This document shows, piece after piece, positions 15,001 through 19,891 of a stretch of 64,000 nucleotides of DNA (the first letter of the stretch is position 1; the number at the start of each line of letters is the position of its first letter). The notes under the pieces are model-generated. The model saw only the letters and a program-made list of their open reading frames with translations. It was not told the DNA's origin and searched no databases. The stretch is from the NCBI RefSeq assembly GCF_001613085.1, contig NZ_BDBR01000010.1:1-64000 (forward strand), given 5' to 3'. Source of the stretch: Nocardia salmonicida NBRC 13393. GTDB lineage: Bacteria > Actinomycetota > Actinomycetes > Mycobacteriales > Mycobacteriaceae. Position numbers and translations under genes: made by a program.

Positions 15001-15396
15001 ACCGAGCACATCGTGCTGCTCGTCCGTCCGTACGGCGGTGGCGTGCCGGCCGAGTTCGATCCGCGGTCCGGTTCGTTGCGGCCCGCGGCGCCGGGACAAC
15101 TCGGTGCCGACGGCCTGTACGCCGATCTCGGTGGAGTGACGGTGATCTTCTATCGGCTCGCCGATCGGCTGATGGTGCAGGTCGGCGCTCAGCCGATCGA
15201 GCTCACCTGGGCCGCGCAGGTGGGCTGGGAGCGTTCACGGCAGCGGATGACGCGATTCACGGTCGCGGTCGACGGCAGACCGATGGGTGAGCTGATCTAC
15301 CCTTCGCTGCCGCCGGAAATCGACCTCGGCCTGCTGATCCGTAACGTGGTTGCCGATCCGGCAGGCCGGATGACAATCTTCAGCGACCGAGTCTGA
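1..15396 (+). CDS. Giant polymorphic-toxin-like protein (5' end outside window)
   Basis: The reading frame is open from the first base, so the start and N-terminal targeting region lie upstream; 5,131 residues are visible. Counting from the first codon, residues about 60-220 look like a YwqJ-type deaminase, with H130-A-E132 and C182-A-N-C185 as the zinc-binding signature. Residues about 430-560 look like a PD-(D/E)xK nuclease (D460, then E480-A-K482, then the motif EQGSPEYL). Next come a divergent module copy, a stretch with three LAALESYL-type repeats, and two near-identical 1,306-residue units. A long Pro-rich tail with PGNGQPYP repeats leads to a C-terminal domain of about 130 residues that I do not recognise. 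Toxin domains usually end such proteins; here they lie ahead of more than 4,500 residues. The two following genes look like immunity genes and an ESX locus starts about 2 kb downstream, so I infer a secreted effector. Domain calls are from motifs only. Confidence 0.8.
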   Translation, partial: EDTADGVRRAEGDVAAAKEQAAAAKTALDNFLAADAAEAEAGDSPAKRLEKAEAERLPGKRRGHVTSITIDRLTGRVYEAANGTSDQRIHPSELHPTLHDNVARYQDPTDAYHNGRDPAHFPHTDNPLGHAEVRGTNAALHDRELLNQQREPGDQLPTDFDGLASILNSPYVPSRGVEAPCCANCTRVVQGTESTAGHIIDEGAPRVDPLRHADLEQAARDGNPIEPRLVSPEYPETDFMGDDDPVPPGMERGDDGKLHRPGDRPDSFRDPDGTWHHNDDPPGTKRNVDFRLYDSGGFVKDHLTGGEYQHRVQKGDSELHEMRDPDRAAELSEASDRRVALQTERDNTSKELRKLMKEFELKDKHELAPKVLSEKIKSLRQELSADTTLSEQERARKRDLLDDLQDVATDYNDLGREMVEVSKKLGELAGLDYALDPDARPGAVKLSPFDGAFDGAGVVDIASFVPRTEGDSGPTLLIVEAKGVGSTLGGSKVISAEQGSPEYLRHILNKDRNLVRLLNETPEQMRDRDIDPDSPEGRAIRDVVSELRAAMEDGTLRVEYRLVHADADGKITVTELLLDRNGVDLLADVPLPFGADPVAIDRSTDNDITTDYMNVPDDGADTPDRPDADTDNTDWMGADGDESARGKPDFAEPEPPEREVRVELGANGEVVALHIQLADGQWVVARNDGDEATQHVPARNDADIPEVDNRNALRKLVDDLNAGYQGLNLKYPSGSGLDGRGQTALRDGVSGGAHLLTDPPAPLTPAQPAPPVDGPVISEPPPGAGDPALNVARIGKEGLTWYHNREHVPIIGGLLGREADSAGNYHPVYFPDGTEYRPWISDADPNAVRDTVISELRANRMDAGEVRDILKELFANARDPRLRQDLIDDLEFNGLIDTDEARAMEDAPVPPAETPPEQQGPPPEGETLTEMAERLGIDLDGEGPRDVRRAIDHQSHRLLREIGAIEGLSDAARRADEEQTRPYRRADHPADPAPAPDDRTLRGPDRLREIESDEPRDDADYYDDDELGGAEPPRSHWGDTSSPRPVPFSNEVSFLDKDPLGRFLRDLIVAFEGETSLRDYDRVGNGADRLPEWASFSDDREPGRDEARAREFFEHALRRDQLRDELSGWAAMFGRDLGDLSGDRMEPTLNELRDAARQRAQNLADFIAAAQPILQGDGAEPVGKSYGDQVARVPDADGGPDRLLVVDGALDREEALARALRDNPELAIDIDNGVLRPDFRAVHADGAGRQFLDPVATPEVQHIRRTVDGAELQVTMMRGEDGQWHPVQPTPEPPPAPRDRADMVREIVDLARQLELGPAALHPDNIDATIRALHLDNAVRAGQAEALFDYARTMADIETFYLIGDARDQLTSRLGIPEGELTPRRIAEALTDPKQRRGKRQQQFEDLLDGQQREPSKTAGYSQQLRNVDAAAVKAAQEALIKALSPGNPEALRPKVSKTDPLTGRSKVGPADTGIDPAKLRKLITRMHRLGAGDHARGALAAYADALMRIDPYTDHPAGTRAADPRTTGDPHIYDRDAIHGLRDVVGAAEPGANPVDFAAQVADNVARSYGSDEPVGPNDPRPQPNRDWARLVGVDVSTADGAKFVEIYEAYRDGKIEKHEGLSPEKLAAEIAAIREEIRLRAEQLEQLKALTEEFYRPVADLPPAEGAPAREHPGSRPDALPEGRRGLPAGPQGGEPGGGPRPRGPQPDSGRPDTEVPPERGRDLDDRADAKLDDTMRKLDEVADELAEPIPSLDDLVGPGEPVDPLAMIDDAVERQNKLHDQADERRADRADAALEDTLRDLDGVDADLAALESYLRAQRDFDAAQAEIAARFEELAARDAEAAAQRGDDTEADFAVRAADLAALESYLAAQQRFDALRAELAEAAQTRPEDLDAEALADVRALESYLRAQQEFDAARAEMAARFAAALERQGGASTPDSGDGSAVESGNGSREDDGPRGDDDDSGDPPAAQTAPGGPPSKPPSRPPTAPSPEPEELAKNSSPLDFGLPKTPAELAVPGDAVLDQPVTDTVDAPERAYQRRDFLNDVHQFLQELSDLPPSVTADTPPLTPEQAEQIRLLAEALGLGDALTGQRDPLGALAEIADMARARGFLDSALDPEAELGKPMRYPDDYEPLDLDELQDGLDHWRVEGDPQVRAEMAEELRLAGLDDARPSLGTEPEPNPQAVPLHPSAILPPEDGARQPGGSRIEPAQQAMDRLAARFGVDLTDAGSLDAARYRQLLRAGAVEAFAAAVRHAEAATDPQQRALREAIARRWAARLGLPADPGLVRAADDINRLRAGVTRDAGDMAHLYQMVRTELDDRVLSLDVDGDKTLVRLVADGPDAWHLEPLARIEPKPFTSTADKAVEVPPKKNWLRKLWDRLVNRGYYGDNPKYPSGSSMDGAGQSLLGHSAGLPLTTVKDSTPGQPGGEYDQLQIKFNPARILKEGVLMWQNRELVPILKHLSSRIADQAGEFLPLRNLDGSEYKPWISDADPQLRRQIEQELRDAGLEHLLEPESLSPEELVARETAALPESDEPVQISSKGEEVPAVAEPLPPWLQDVVDAVNGRIADATVLEALARELGVQLADFSEDGLRKAVAEAEYRLLRRDGVIQALEAAAKFFNAEHADIPFRSANFHSKDPLGAYLKEVVAAKGDEFSLRMLNWRGVNNGGEWVNIWGDLSDDGGDPTVHAEDARKIFDDALRRAGLRDERSTWAHLAGADLEALVNNLDAEVARLRAQLDDNVGALGEFTQRVADFTDSDSGDRLVVDTENGKIAIVDTGAGHEAALARALADADADFIDRLNRGEVDIEIRVVGIDDGGRVHVLEVDAPEVRHLRTEVDGRTVDATMVRDGTQPWRMIERPPTGAEPDVNLPAVADDTNQSVPEARSLAELRADIAEVAQRLGIDDPSNLSGEQLDKLLAEQEQANQVRARQVEGLVDYARSADAIDNFNALHNARSALALRFGVTPEALSPEVIARALADPTTRVELHRQRSANLTDYAKLLRALDPAAVDAARDALAPHLGLPRGGLQLDAAALAEALSNRAARGELDDLVGPLADYVRALAKIDPYADNLVYDPDTDPRAIGDDPPVHVRDALDFLREVGADDLGNLSPLPAAPEDAVPGPSRDHARLLGVDLTDADDKRVAQVYEWFRDGRIDKHERLTLEQLAQVHEEIRNEIRQRVADIARLRELLNEPFVTDPEIGGSDKPALDSGPSENADPGTPSEKAGLPRPPAALESAANGDEPANSRPTGADGSRDGEDRSRGDDESGEPPAPSPAPGGPPSKPPAHPPTALSPEPVEPSRSSSPLDSGLPKPPADLAVPGDADLVQPDGDTSADPPTHAEQRSDLIDDVRRFLQDLADLPPSAHADAPPLTPEQAEQVRLLAEALGVGDVLTGQRDPLGALAEIADMARARGFLDSALDPDAELGAPMRYPDDYGPLDLDQLQEGLEHWRVEGDPEVRAEIADDLRRAGLDDASRPGLGAEPEPDPQAQPLRPSAVLPPDDGAQPGAPRMEPAQQALDRLAARFGVDLTDPGSLDAARYRQLLRAGAVEAFASAVRHAEAATDPQQRAMRETVARRWAARLGLPADPGLVRAADDITRLRASVARDAADLAHLDRLAHTELDDRILSVDVGADQTVVRRVEDGPDAWHLEPVARPEPTPRAPAAEKTVETPKKNWLRRLWDRIANRPFLGENPKYPSGSSMDSAGQSLLGHSAGLPLTTVKDSTPGQPGGEYDQLQIKFNPVRILKEGIDMWRKRELVPILKHLSSRIAEQAGEFLPLRNLDGSEYKPWISDADPQLRRQIEQELRDAGLEHLLELESLTPEELAARETAALPESDERQQLPAESERAPEPAEPLPPWLRDVVDAVNQRIADATVLDALAGELGMRITDFSEEGLRKALAEAQYRLLRRDGVIQALEAAARFFNAEHADIPFRPANFFSKDPLGAYLKEVVAARGEKFGFDMLNWRGVNNGGEWVDLWPDLSDDGGSQTIHADDARKIFDDALRRAGLRDERSTWAHLASADLEALVNNLDAEIAKLRDQLDSNVGVFDEFARRTAEFNDIDTGDRLVLDPENGTIAIVDTGAGHEAALARALAEADADFIDRLNRGAVDIQIRIVGVDDRGRVRVLEVDAPEVRHLRGELDGRTVDATMVRDGTGPWRMVEVPARHTVPEANLPAVADAVNQAVPEPRSLAEVRAEVAEVARRLGIVDPSNLSPEQLNDLLTELDRANQVRARQLEGLVDYALTVDAVDNFNALHNARSALALRLGVDAGDLSPQLVADRLADPTTRVELHRQRAADLTEYAKLLRAFDPTAVDAALAALAPHLGLPRGGLPLDAAALAEALSNRAARGGLDDLTGPLADYVRVLANIDPYAKGLVYNPDADPRAIGDDPPVHDRDALDFLREVGADDLSDRSPRPAAPEDAVPGPSRDHARLLGADVTDADDEKVAEVYDWFRDGRIDKHERLTLDKLAAVHEQIRDEIRGRAADIARLRALFTEPFVTDPGIGGADTPAVGDGPSAGVSASDPNGSPSHGPAVPGAPVRSGLPAGPATNGDNRTPHVDRSGEQPPTENAELGDTSRPLPHADGQDPIATDERPSTPPVLDPVTDPGDPGIPKDPQPGQGIHRPGHELDGTGSSEPTGSEPDGSARRPSVDPDPGVDDSEPTTAGDPDKSFDLDRDGDSGGDGQDPPRLPDTEGRPGVHRQLPGSAMRSHIPHPPHEYEVELDVPVFDAVEWPVPPLVLTPEPPLPPEPARPPGQPNPPCPPEQSNPPVPPNPPVPPKPPLPPGEPLPPVPPVPPLPPAPPEPSVPPLPPAPTVPPLPPVPPWPTEPTPNEPTVPSWPVQPTPPGGNPSLPPLPPWGTRPSGSGTPDQPGNGQPFPPGNGQPYPGNGQPYPPGSGHPYPPGNGQPYPGNGQPYPPGSGHPYPPAHGQPYVPGSGQPYPPGNGNPALDRSGWQQPDTGNPQGGAPMYPPPAMPPAGGRGDARTPYRPEYQPPTEHIVLLVRPYGGGVPAEFDPRSGSLRPAAPGQLGADGLYADLGGVTVIFYRLADRLMVQVGAQPIELTWAAQVGWERSRQRMTRFTVAVDGRPMGELIYPSLPPEIDLGLLIRNVVADPAGRMTIFSDRV
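2188..4980 (+). repeat. Divergent first copy of the internal module of the giant protein
   Basis: This coding stretch matches the two later units in order but with many differences. Shared landmarks are KYPSGS, PWISDADP, KDPLG followed by a Leu/Arg helix, a DDRE/DDGG segment before an EHALRR/DDALRR helix, EVQHIRR versus EVRHLR, and a closing block RDGKIEKHE versus RDGRIDKHE. Edges are approximate because similarity fades into linkers. Confidence 0.6.
5431..5790 (+). repeat. Triple helical repeat, LAALESYLRAQ type
   Basis: Within the giant gene the phrase LAALESYL or close variants, followed by Q-x-x-FDA and an Ala/Glu-rich helix, starts at 5431, 5590 and 5707. The residues are rich in A, E, R and L, as expected for a coiled coil or helical bundle linking the first module to the tandem units. 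Confidence 0.6.
5857..9630 (+). repeat. Tandem unit 1 of the 3,918-bp in-frame repeat
   Basis: Every landmark checked (GSR at 5857, GGPPSKPP at 5932, KYPSGSSMD at 7183, VTDP at 9601) recurs exactly 3,918 bp later in unit 2, so the copies are in register with no net indel. The unit starts in a Pro/Gly/Asp-rich linker and ends after a block containing RDGRIDKHERLTL. Substitutions are scattered through the whole length, so the copies are old enough to have diverged. Confidence 0.9.
9775..13548 (+). repeat. Tandem unit 2 of the 3,918-bp in-frame repeat
   Basis: Second copy of the 1,306-residue period, with landmarks at 9775, 9850, 11101 and 13519 matching unit 1 at a constant spacing of 3,918 bp. 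After 13548 similarity stops and the Pro-rich tail begins. Confidence 0.9.
14656..14793 (+). repeat. Two 69-bp tandem repeats in the Pro-rich tail
   Basis: A 69-bp unit coding for 23 residues built from PGNGQPYP and PPGSGHPYP is present twice, starting at 14656 and 14725 with only a few base changes. Shorter relatives flank it on both sides. This is coding low-complexity sequence, probably a flexible or wall-spanning tail. Confidence 0.8.
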
Positions 15397-15418
15397 TGCG
15401 ATCGGAGGGGTTTCGAAG

Positions 15419-16168
15419 GTGAGTGACGATCCGATCGAACTGAGCGATCCGGATGTGGCGATCGACGCGGCGACCGGCAGGTTGTCCTATCGGGGCGAGC
15501 CTTACAGCGGCGCGGTGACTCAGACCCGCCCCGACGGCACCTGGCGCGAGTACTGGAGCTACGACGACGGCGACCGCGACGGCGACTGGACGGGCTGGTA
15601 CCCCGACGGCACCATGCGCTACAACGGCGAGTTCTATCGCAACCGCCCCGTCGGCACCTGGCGGGAGTGGTATCCCGACGGTTCCCGCCGTCTCGAGGAC
15701 GTCTACGACATCGATGGCACACTGCTCACCCATTCGGTCTGGAACCCGGCGGGTGAGACGCTCGAATTCGAGGACGAGCGCACCCGCAAGGGCATTGCGG
15801 CCGACGCCGTCTCGGCGGACGATCCCCAATTTCATTGGGACGACGAGCAAGCCCGCATGTACTACGGCGACGAGCCGTTCACCGGCCAGCAGATCCGTCG
15901 CCCGGCGCCGAGCAGCCCCATCACCGACCTGGACGGCTATACCGACGGCTACCCCGACGGACCGACGCGCGGCTGGTATCTCGACGGAACCCCGCGCTAC
16001 ACCGGCGATTACGCCGATCGGCACCAGGTCGGGCGCTGGTGCACATGGTTCCCCACCGGGAATCGCAAGGAGGAAACCGTTTTCGCCCCCGACGGCACGT
16101 TGCTCACCCGGACCGAATGGGACGAGACCGGTACCGTGACCGCGCGGTACGGCGAGAACCAGGATTAG
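15419..16168 (+). CDS. YwqK-family MORN-repeat antitoxin/immunity protein
   Basis: The 249-residue protein is made of repeats of the type GTWREWYPDGS, with paired aromatic residues and PDG turns at about residues 38-110 and again at 170-240. This is the look of the YwqK/MORN-like antitoxin family. YwqK-type proteins are known partners of YwqJ-type deaminase toxins, and the preceding gene carries such a domain. No signal peptide is visible, as expected for a cytoplasmic immunity protein. The GTG start has a GGAGGGG ribosome site 9 bases upstream; the gene begins 22 bases after the toxin stop codon and probably shares its transcript. Neutralising the deaminase domain is an inference from order and family. 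Confidence 0.75.
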   Translation: MSDDPIELSDPDVAIDAATGRLSYRGEPYSGAVTQTRPDGTWREYWSYDDGDRDGDWTGWYPDGTMRYNGEFYRNRPVGTWREWYPDGSRRLEDVYDIDGTLLTHSVWNPAGETLEFEDERTRKGIAADAVSADDPQFHWDDEQARMYYGDEPFTGQQIRRPAPSSPITDLDGYTDGYPDGPTRGWYLDGTPRYTGDYADRHQVGRWCTWFPTGNRKEETVFAPDGTLLTRTEWDETGTVTARYGENQD

Positions 16169-16184
16169 GCAAAAGGAGTGCGCA

Positions 16185-17384
16185 GTGGCTGACGAGCTGG
16201 CCGGGGAACCCGACGTCGGATTCACCCTCACCACGGTGGTGGCCGACGACGACGGGATCACGGATCGGGCCGCCGCACTGAGCCACCGCATCGCGAAAAC
16301 GCTGGCGGCGCTGGGTCCGCCGGGCTGGACCAAGGTCGAGGCTTCCTTCGCGATGACGGCGGCGGCCGAGGTGTCGATGGTGGTGTTCCACGACGAGCAG
16401 GAGCGGTTCGCCCGGGTGTTCCCGAGCCCGGAACTGCTGGATCTGCTGCGTGAGCACCGCCACCTTTCCGCGTCGATGGGCGACGGGCCGTGGTGGCGCT
16501 ACCTGCTCACCCTGAGCAATGCGGGCCGGATGAACGTCGAATACGACTACGGCGACGACCCGTTCCCCGACGATCAGCTGTTCCCGCCGACGGTGTACCG
16601 CACCGATATCGAGATCTATCCGCGCGATCGGCTGCCGATCTGGCTGGCCGCCTACGTCGGTCACGGCAACCGGCAGATCCGCACCCCGCTGGCCGCGGCC
16701 GAGCAGGCGCGCGCCGATATCGCGGCGGGCCGCAGCGCGATCGGGTCGGCGCCGGACGTGGAGTTCCCGCCGCTGGATCTCCTGGCCCGCCGGTGGGCGC
16801 TGATCGCGGCCGCGTTCGTCGCGGTCGGCTCCAAGTGGGGACCGCGCGTGACACCGGCCTTCCATGTCTTCGAGGGCTCGAAACACAGCGGCTCCACCCT
16901 GTGCCTGCTCCCGGGCGATCGTGCGGTCCTCTCCGGCGGGGTATGGGACGCACCGGAACTAGACGCTGTCTACAACAAAGACCTTCCGATGCCGCAGGTC
17001 TATCTAGGCGCCCCCGACTGGGTCGCCGAGCCGGTGATCAACCGCCGCGCCGAGAACGGCCTGCTGACCTTCTGCTACTGGTGGGAGGGTGGCCGCTGGT
17101 ACCGCGGCGCGTCGGCGGGCGCCGACGCGTTGACTCCCGCGGTCCCCGGCATGTGGGATACCAGGACCGTCGTCGACGTGCTGACGGGCCTGCTCGGCGC
17201 GAAAGCGGGCCAGGCGCAGAAGGAGGCGGTGCCCGGCCTGGTCGAGGCCGCCGAGCGTGCGGCCGTGGCGAGGGAGGCGTTCACCCGGGTCTTTCCCGCC
17301 GACGTCTACAACGTCGATTCCGCTTGGTTCCAGCTGAATCTCGCGGGTTTGCTCGGCACCCACACCGTGGGCATCGCGACGTGA
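16185..17384 (+). CDS. YezG/DUF600-like protein, probable second immunity protein
   Basis: The 399-residue protein contains a region (about residues 45-165) that resembles the YezG/DUF600 antitoxin family: an MNVEYDYGDDPF strand-turn followed by an acidic loop and a DIEIYPRDRLP segment. The rest, including a Trp-rich stretch near residues 265-310, I do not recognise. It has no signal peptide or membrane segment. The GTG start follows an AAAAGGAG ribosome site and lies 16 bases after the YwqK-like gene. YezG guards against a nuclease toxin in Bacillus subtilis, so pairing with the nuclease-like domain of the giant protein is a reasonable guess. The family call is moderate; it could also be a generic ESX-linked hypothetical. 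Confidence 0.55.
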   Translation: MADELAGEPDVGFTLTTVVADDDGITDRAAALSHRIAKTLAALGPPGWTKVEASFAMTAAAEVSMVVFHDEQERFARVFPSPELLDLLREHRHLSASMGDGPWWRYLLTLSNAGRMNVEYDYGDDPFPDDQLFPPTVYRTDIEIYPRDRLPIWLAAYVGHGNRQIRTPLAAAEQARADIAAGRSAIGSAPDVEFPPLDLLARRWALIAAAFVAVGSKWGPRVTPAFHVFEGSKHSGSTLCLLPGDRAVLSGGVWDAPELDAVYNKDLPMPQVYLGAPDWVAEPVINRRAENGLLTFCYWWEGGRWYRGASAGADALTPAVPGMWDTRTVVDVLTGLLGAKAGQAQKEAVPGLVEAAERAAVAREAFTRVFPADVYNVDSAWFQLNLAGLLGTHTVGIAT

Positions 17385-17434
17385 CGAGCGAGGTCGTGCT
17401 GTTGCGCGGGTGTGACAGTTGTGATGTGCTCGCT

Positions 17435-17459
17435 AACCGACGGGCTGGGAGTGTCGGTT
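17435..17459. promoter_or_regulatory. Inverted repeat ahead of the YbaB-like gene
   Basis: AACCGAC at 17435 and GTCGGTT at 17453 form a perfect 7-bp inverted repeat with an 11-base loop, in the 97-bp gap before the YbaB-like gene. No T-run follows, so an operator or leader hairpin is as likely as a terminator for the immunity genes. Confidence 0.35.
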
Positions 17460-17481
17460 CGTAAGCCGGAGGGAATCGGGT

Positions 17482-17958
17482 ATGGCCAACGAGCATGCCA
17501 AGGCACAGATGGCGGACATCCTCGAGACTGTCCAGACCCAGATGCGGGCGATCGCGCAGGTGCAGCAGGACCGCGCCAAGATCATCGCCAGCGCCACTGT
17601 GCGCAAACGGGTGACGGTGACGGTCAACGCCGACTACAAGGTCATCGAGACGAAGTTCACCCCCGACATCGACGACCTCACCTACACCGAGATCGCCAAG
17701 GCGGTCACCGAGGCCGCGCAGCAGGCCTCGATCGAGGTCGCGCGCAGGACCCAGCAACTGATGGCGCCGATCCAACGCGAACGCGCCCGACTGCCGAAAA
17801 TCAACGAATTGGTCGACGACATGGACGGTTTCGCCATTCCGCAGCCGGTGGAAGCGTCGCTGGAACCGCCTAATTCACCTGAGCGGGAACGACTCTCGAC
17901 CGATGACGAGGACGGCTCCCGCGACCCGGCCCGCCCCGCGACCGACGCGGGCTGGTAG
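17482..17958 (+). CDS. YbaB/EbfC-like (EspL-type) protein of the ESX locus
   Basis: The 158-residue protein has the YbaB/EbfC layout: an N-terminal helix (residues 5-35), a short beta unit with VTVTVNADYKVIETKF at about 46-61, and a long C-terminal helix rich in Ala and Gln (70-105). Its last 45 residues are a polar tail with SPERERLSTDDED. YbaB proteins bind DNA as dimers, but relatives inside ESX loci, such as EspL of M. tuberculosis ESX-1, act with secretion substrates. The ATG start is preceded by GGAGGG. It opens the ESX substrate block, followed at 166 bp by the EspB-like gene. Its role here is inferred from position. Confidence 0.7.
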   Translation: MANEHAKAQMADILETVQTQMRAIAQVQQDRAKIIASATVRKRVTVTVNADYKVIETKFTPDIDDLTYTEIAKAVTEAAQQASIEVARRTQQLMAPIQRERARLPKINELVDDMDGFAIPQPVEASLEPPNSPERERLSTDDEDGSRDPARPATDAGW

Positions 17959-18124
17959 CCGGAGATGGTCGAGCCTTCGCCACCAGCGAGATCAGTGCTG
18001 TACATGCGTAATTCACGTGTCAGACCGTAGAATCGTTAGCAAGCCGTGCGAATCGGCGGTGTCGTGGTAGCGGTGCCAGGCGGGGCGCGAGGCGACACCG
18101 GTACGGACAGGGAGGGTCGACTTC

Positions 18125-19891
18125 ATGACGGGACCATCGGCGCAGGATCAGTGGGCGGGGCTGCGTTCGGCAGCCTCGGATGGATCGCTGATGCTCGAGC
18201 CGTCGGCACTGCCGAACCTGGTCGAAGCCGCCAATAACGCGCGCTACTGGGTCAACTCGGTGAAAAACCAAGTAGACCTGGTCTCGAACCTGCCCGATTT
18301 CTCCTCACTGGAGTCGGGCAAACAACTGTCGAAGCAGTTCGAAGACAAAGCCGGGCAGCTGAAGACCGTACTCGGAAAGCACGAGACGGTTCTCGACAAT
18401 GTCGCCGACACCTTTCTCGACGCGGCCCGGCATTACAAGGGCGCCGAGGACGGCAGCAAGGTGGATCTGGACGCGCTGCGCACCAAGATCGAGCAGGGCA
18501 GAAGTGCCGGCATGGCCAAGACGCCTTTGCAGCCCACACCCATTCAATATCCGGCGGTGGCGACCGCAGTCGACCTGCCGAAGGTCCTGGCCGACGGTAA
18601 GGCCTTCGATCCGTCCGGAATGAAGGCGGAGAGCCCCAACGGCTACAACTACAACGAGCTCAAGACGATCATGAATTCCCTGTCCGCGGTTCCCGGGAAT
18701 CTGGGCCACACCGCGTTGTATTGGGGTGATCTGGCGGCTTGGCTCAAAACAGGTTTCGACGACCTGAACGCCAAAGTCGAAGCGAGCAAGAAGAGCTGGA
18801 CCGGTCCGGGTGGCGCCACGCGTGCGATGTCGGCGATGTCGGCCTATCACGAGGCCAACGGACTGCTGGTCGATCAGACCAAACAGGTTGCCGCCGCACT
18901 CGATTACACCGTCGGGTGGGTCAATGCCACCTCCAAAGGGTTGGCGACCGCGCTCATGTTGCCCCGGTGCTACGCCGACCCCAACGGCACGCAGGCACAG
19001 GCCGACAAGGAGGCTTGCGCGAAGAACGGTCGCCAGGTCATGTGGAACACCTATGTTCCCGGACTCAACAGCACCACGAGCCACCTTCCCACTTTGCCCG
19101 AGCCGACCGCACCGTCATCCGGGAACGGAACCGGCAACGGGAACGGGGATGGGAACGGCTCCGGAAATGGCAGCGGGAGCGGCTCAGGTTCGGGAAGCGG
19201 CTCCGGTTCTGGCAGCGGATCAGGTTCGGGCGATACCTCCGCCGCGTTCAAGCGGGCGATAGCGGAGCTGCAGGACCAGAAATCCGGTAGCCAGTTGGGC
19301 AACGGCAGCACAGACACCACGGGCAACGGCTCGACGGGATCGACCGGTTCGACGGGGTCGACGGGGTCGACGGGGTCGTCCTCGACCGATCAATTGACTT
19401 CGGCTCTACAGTCCGGTCTCGAACAGGCCGGTTCCGCCGCGCAGTCGGCCGTGGAGCAGGCGACCTCGGCCGCGGAACAGAGTGCGCTGGCGGGTATTCC
19501 GAGCTCCGCGGCACTCGGTTCACTGCAGGACCAGGCGAAGAAGGCGCTCAGCGCGGCGAGCAAGGGCGGCGGTGGCGGTGGTGGCTCGGGTGCGGGCGGC
19601 GGTGGGGCCGGAGCGGGCGCCGCGCCGCTGTCGCCGAGCCTGGACAGCGCGTCCAAGTTGTTCCCGCGGGCTTCGGCCACCACGGGTATGGAGGGCTTCC
19701 GTACGGGCGTCGCGTCGTCGGCGGCGGGCTCGCCGATGGGTGGTATGCCGATGTCGCCGATGGGCGGGGCCGGTGGCGGTCAGGGCCAGCAGAAGGAACA
19801 CAAGCGGGCCGACTACCTCGACTCGACGACCCACCTGGACGAAGCGCTCGGTGACGCGCCGATCGTCGCGAGGCCGGTGGTGGAACAGTGA
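18125..19891 (+). CDS. EspB-like (fused PE/PPE-like) ESX secretion substrate
   Basis: The 588-residue protein combines two signatures of ESX substrates: a YxxxE export motif at Y104-E108 closing a helical N-terminal domain, and a W225-T-G227 turn in a second helical domain. This is the layout of EspB, a fused PE/PPE-like protein. Residues 330-500 are Gly/Ser- and Ser/Thr/Gly-rich linkers, and the C-terminus has the sequence YLDSTTHLDEALGDAP, like the tails of other actinobacterial PPE-type substrates. The ATG start at 18125 has a GGGAGGG ribosome site. A TAGAAT hexamer at 18028 in the upstream gap could be a -10 element, without a clear -35. The stop overlaps the EspG-like start by four bases, which fits a substrate-chaperone pair. 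Confidence 0.65.
   Translation: MTGPSAQDQWAGLRSAASDGSLMLEPSALPNLVEAANNARYWVNSVKNQVDLVSNLPDFSSLESGKQLSKQFEDKAGQLKTVLGKHETVLDNVADTFLDAARHYKGAEDGSKVDLDALRTKIEQGRSAGMAKTPLQPTPIQYPAVATAVDLPKVLADGKAFDPSGMKAESPNGYNYNELKTIMNSLSAVPGNLGHTALYWGDLAAWLKTGFDDLNAKVEASKKSWTGPGGATRAMSAMSAYHEANGLLVDQTKQVAAALDYTVGWVNATSKGLATALMLPRCYADPNGTQAQADKEACAKNGRQVMWNTYVPGLNSTTSHLPTLPEPTAPSSGNGTGNGNGDGNGSGNGSGSGSGSGSGSGSGSGSGSGDTSAAFKRAIAELQDQKSGSQLGNGSTDTTGNGSTGSTGSTGSTGSTGSSSTDQLTSALQSGLEQAGSAAQSAVEQATSAAEQSALAGIPSSAALGSLQDQAKKALSAASKGGGGGGGSGAGGGGAGAGAAPLSPSLDSASKLFPRASATTGMEGFRTGVASSAAGSPMGGMPMSPMGGAGGGQGQQKEHKRADYLDSTTHLDEALGDAPIVARPVVEQ
19120..19231 (+). repeat. Gly-Asn/Gly-Ser low-complexity coding repeat
   Basis: Alternating GGN-AAC and GGN-TCN codons encode a run of GN and then GS dipeptides in the linker of the EspB-like protein. 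Codon choice varies along the run, so it is not a perfect DNA repeat. Confidence 0.75.
19331..19380 (+). repeat. 9-bp GGGTCGACG-type coding repeat
   Basis: Five or six near-perfect copies of a 9-base unit encode Gly-Ser-Thr triplets in the EspB-like protein. The uniform codons suggest recent slippage, so copy number may vary between strains. Confidence 0.7.
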
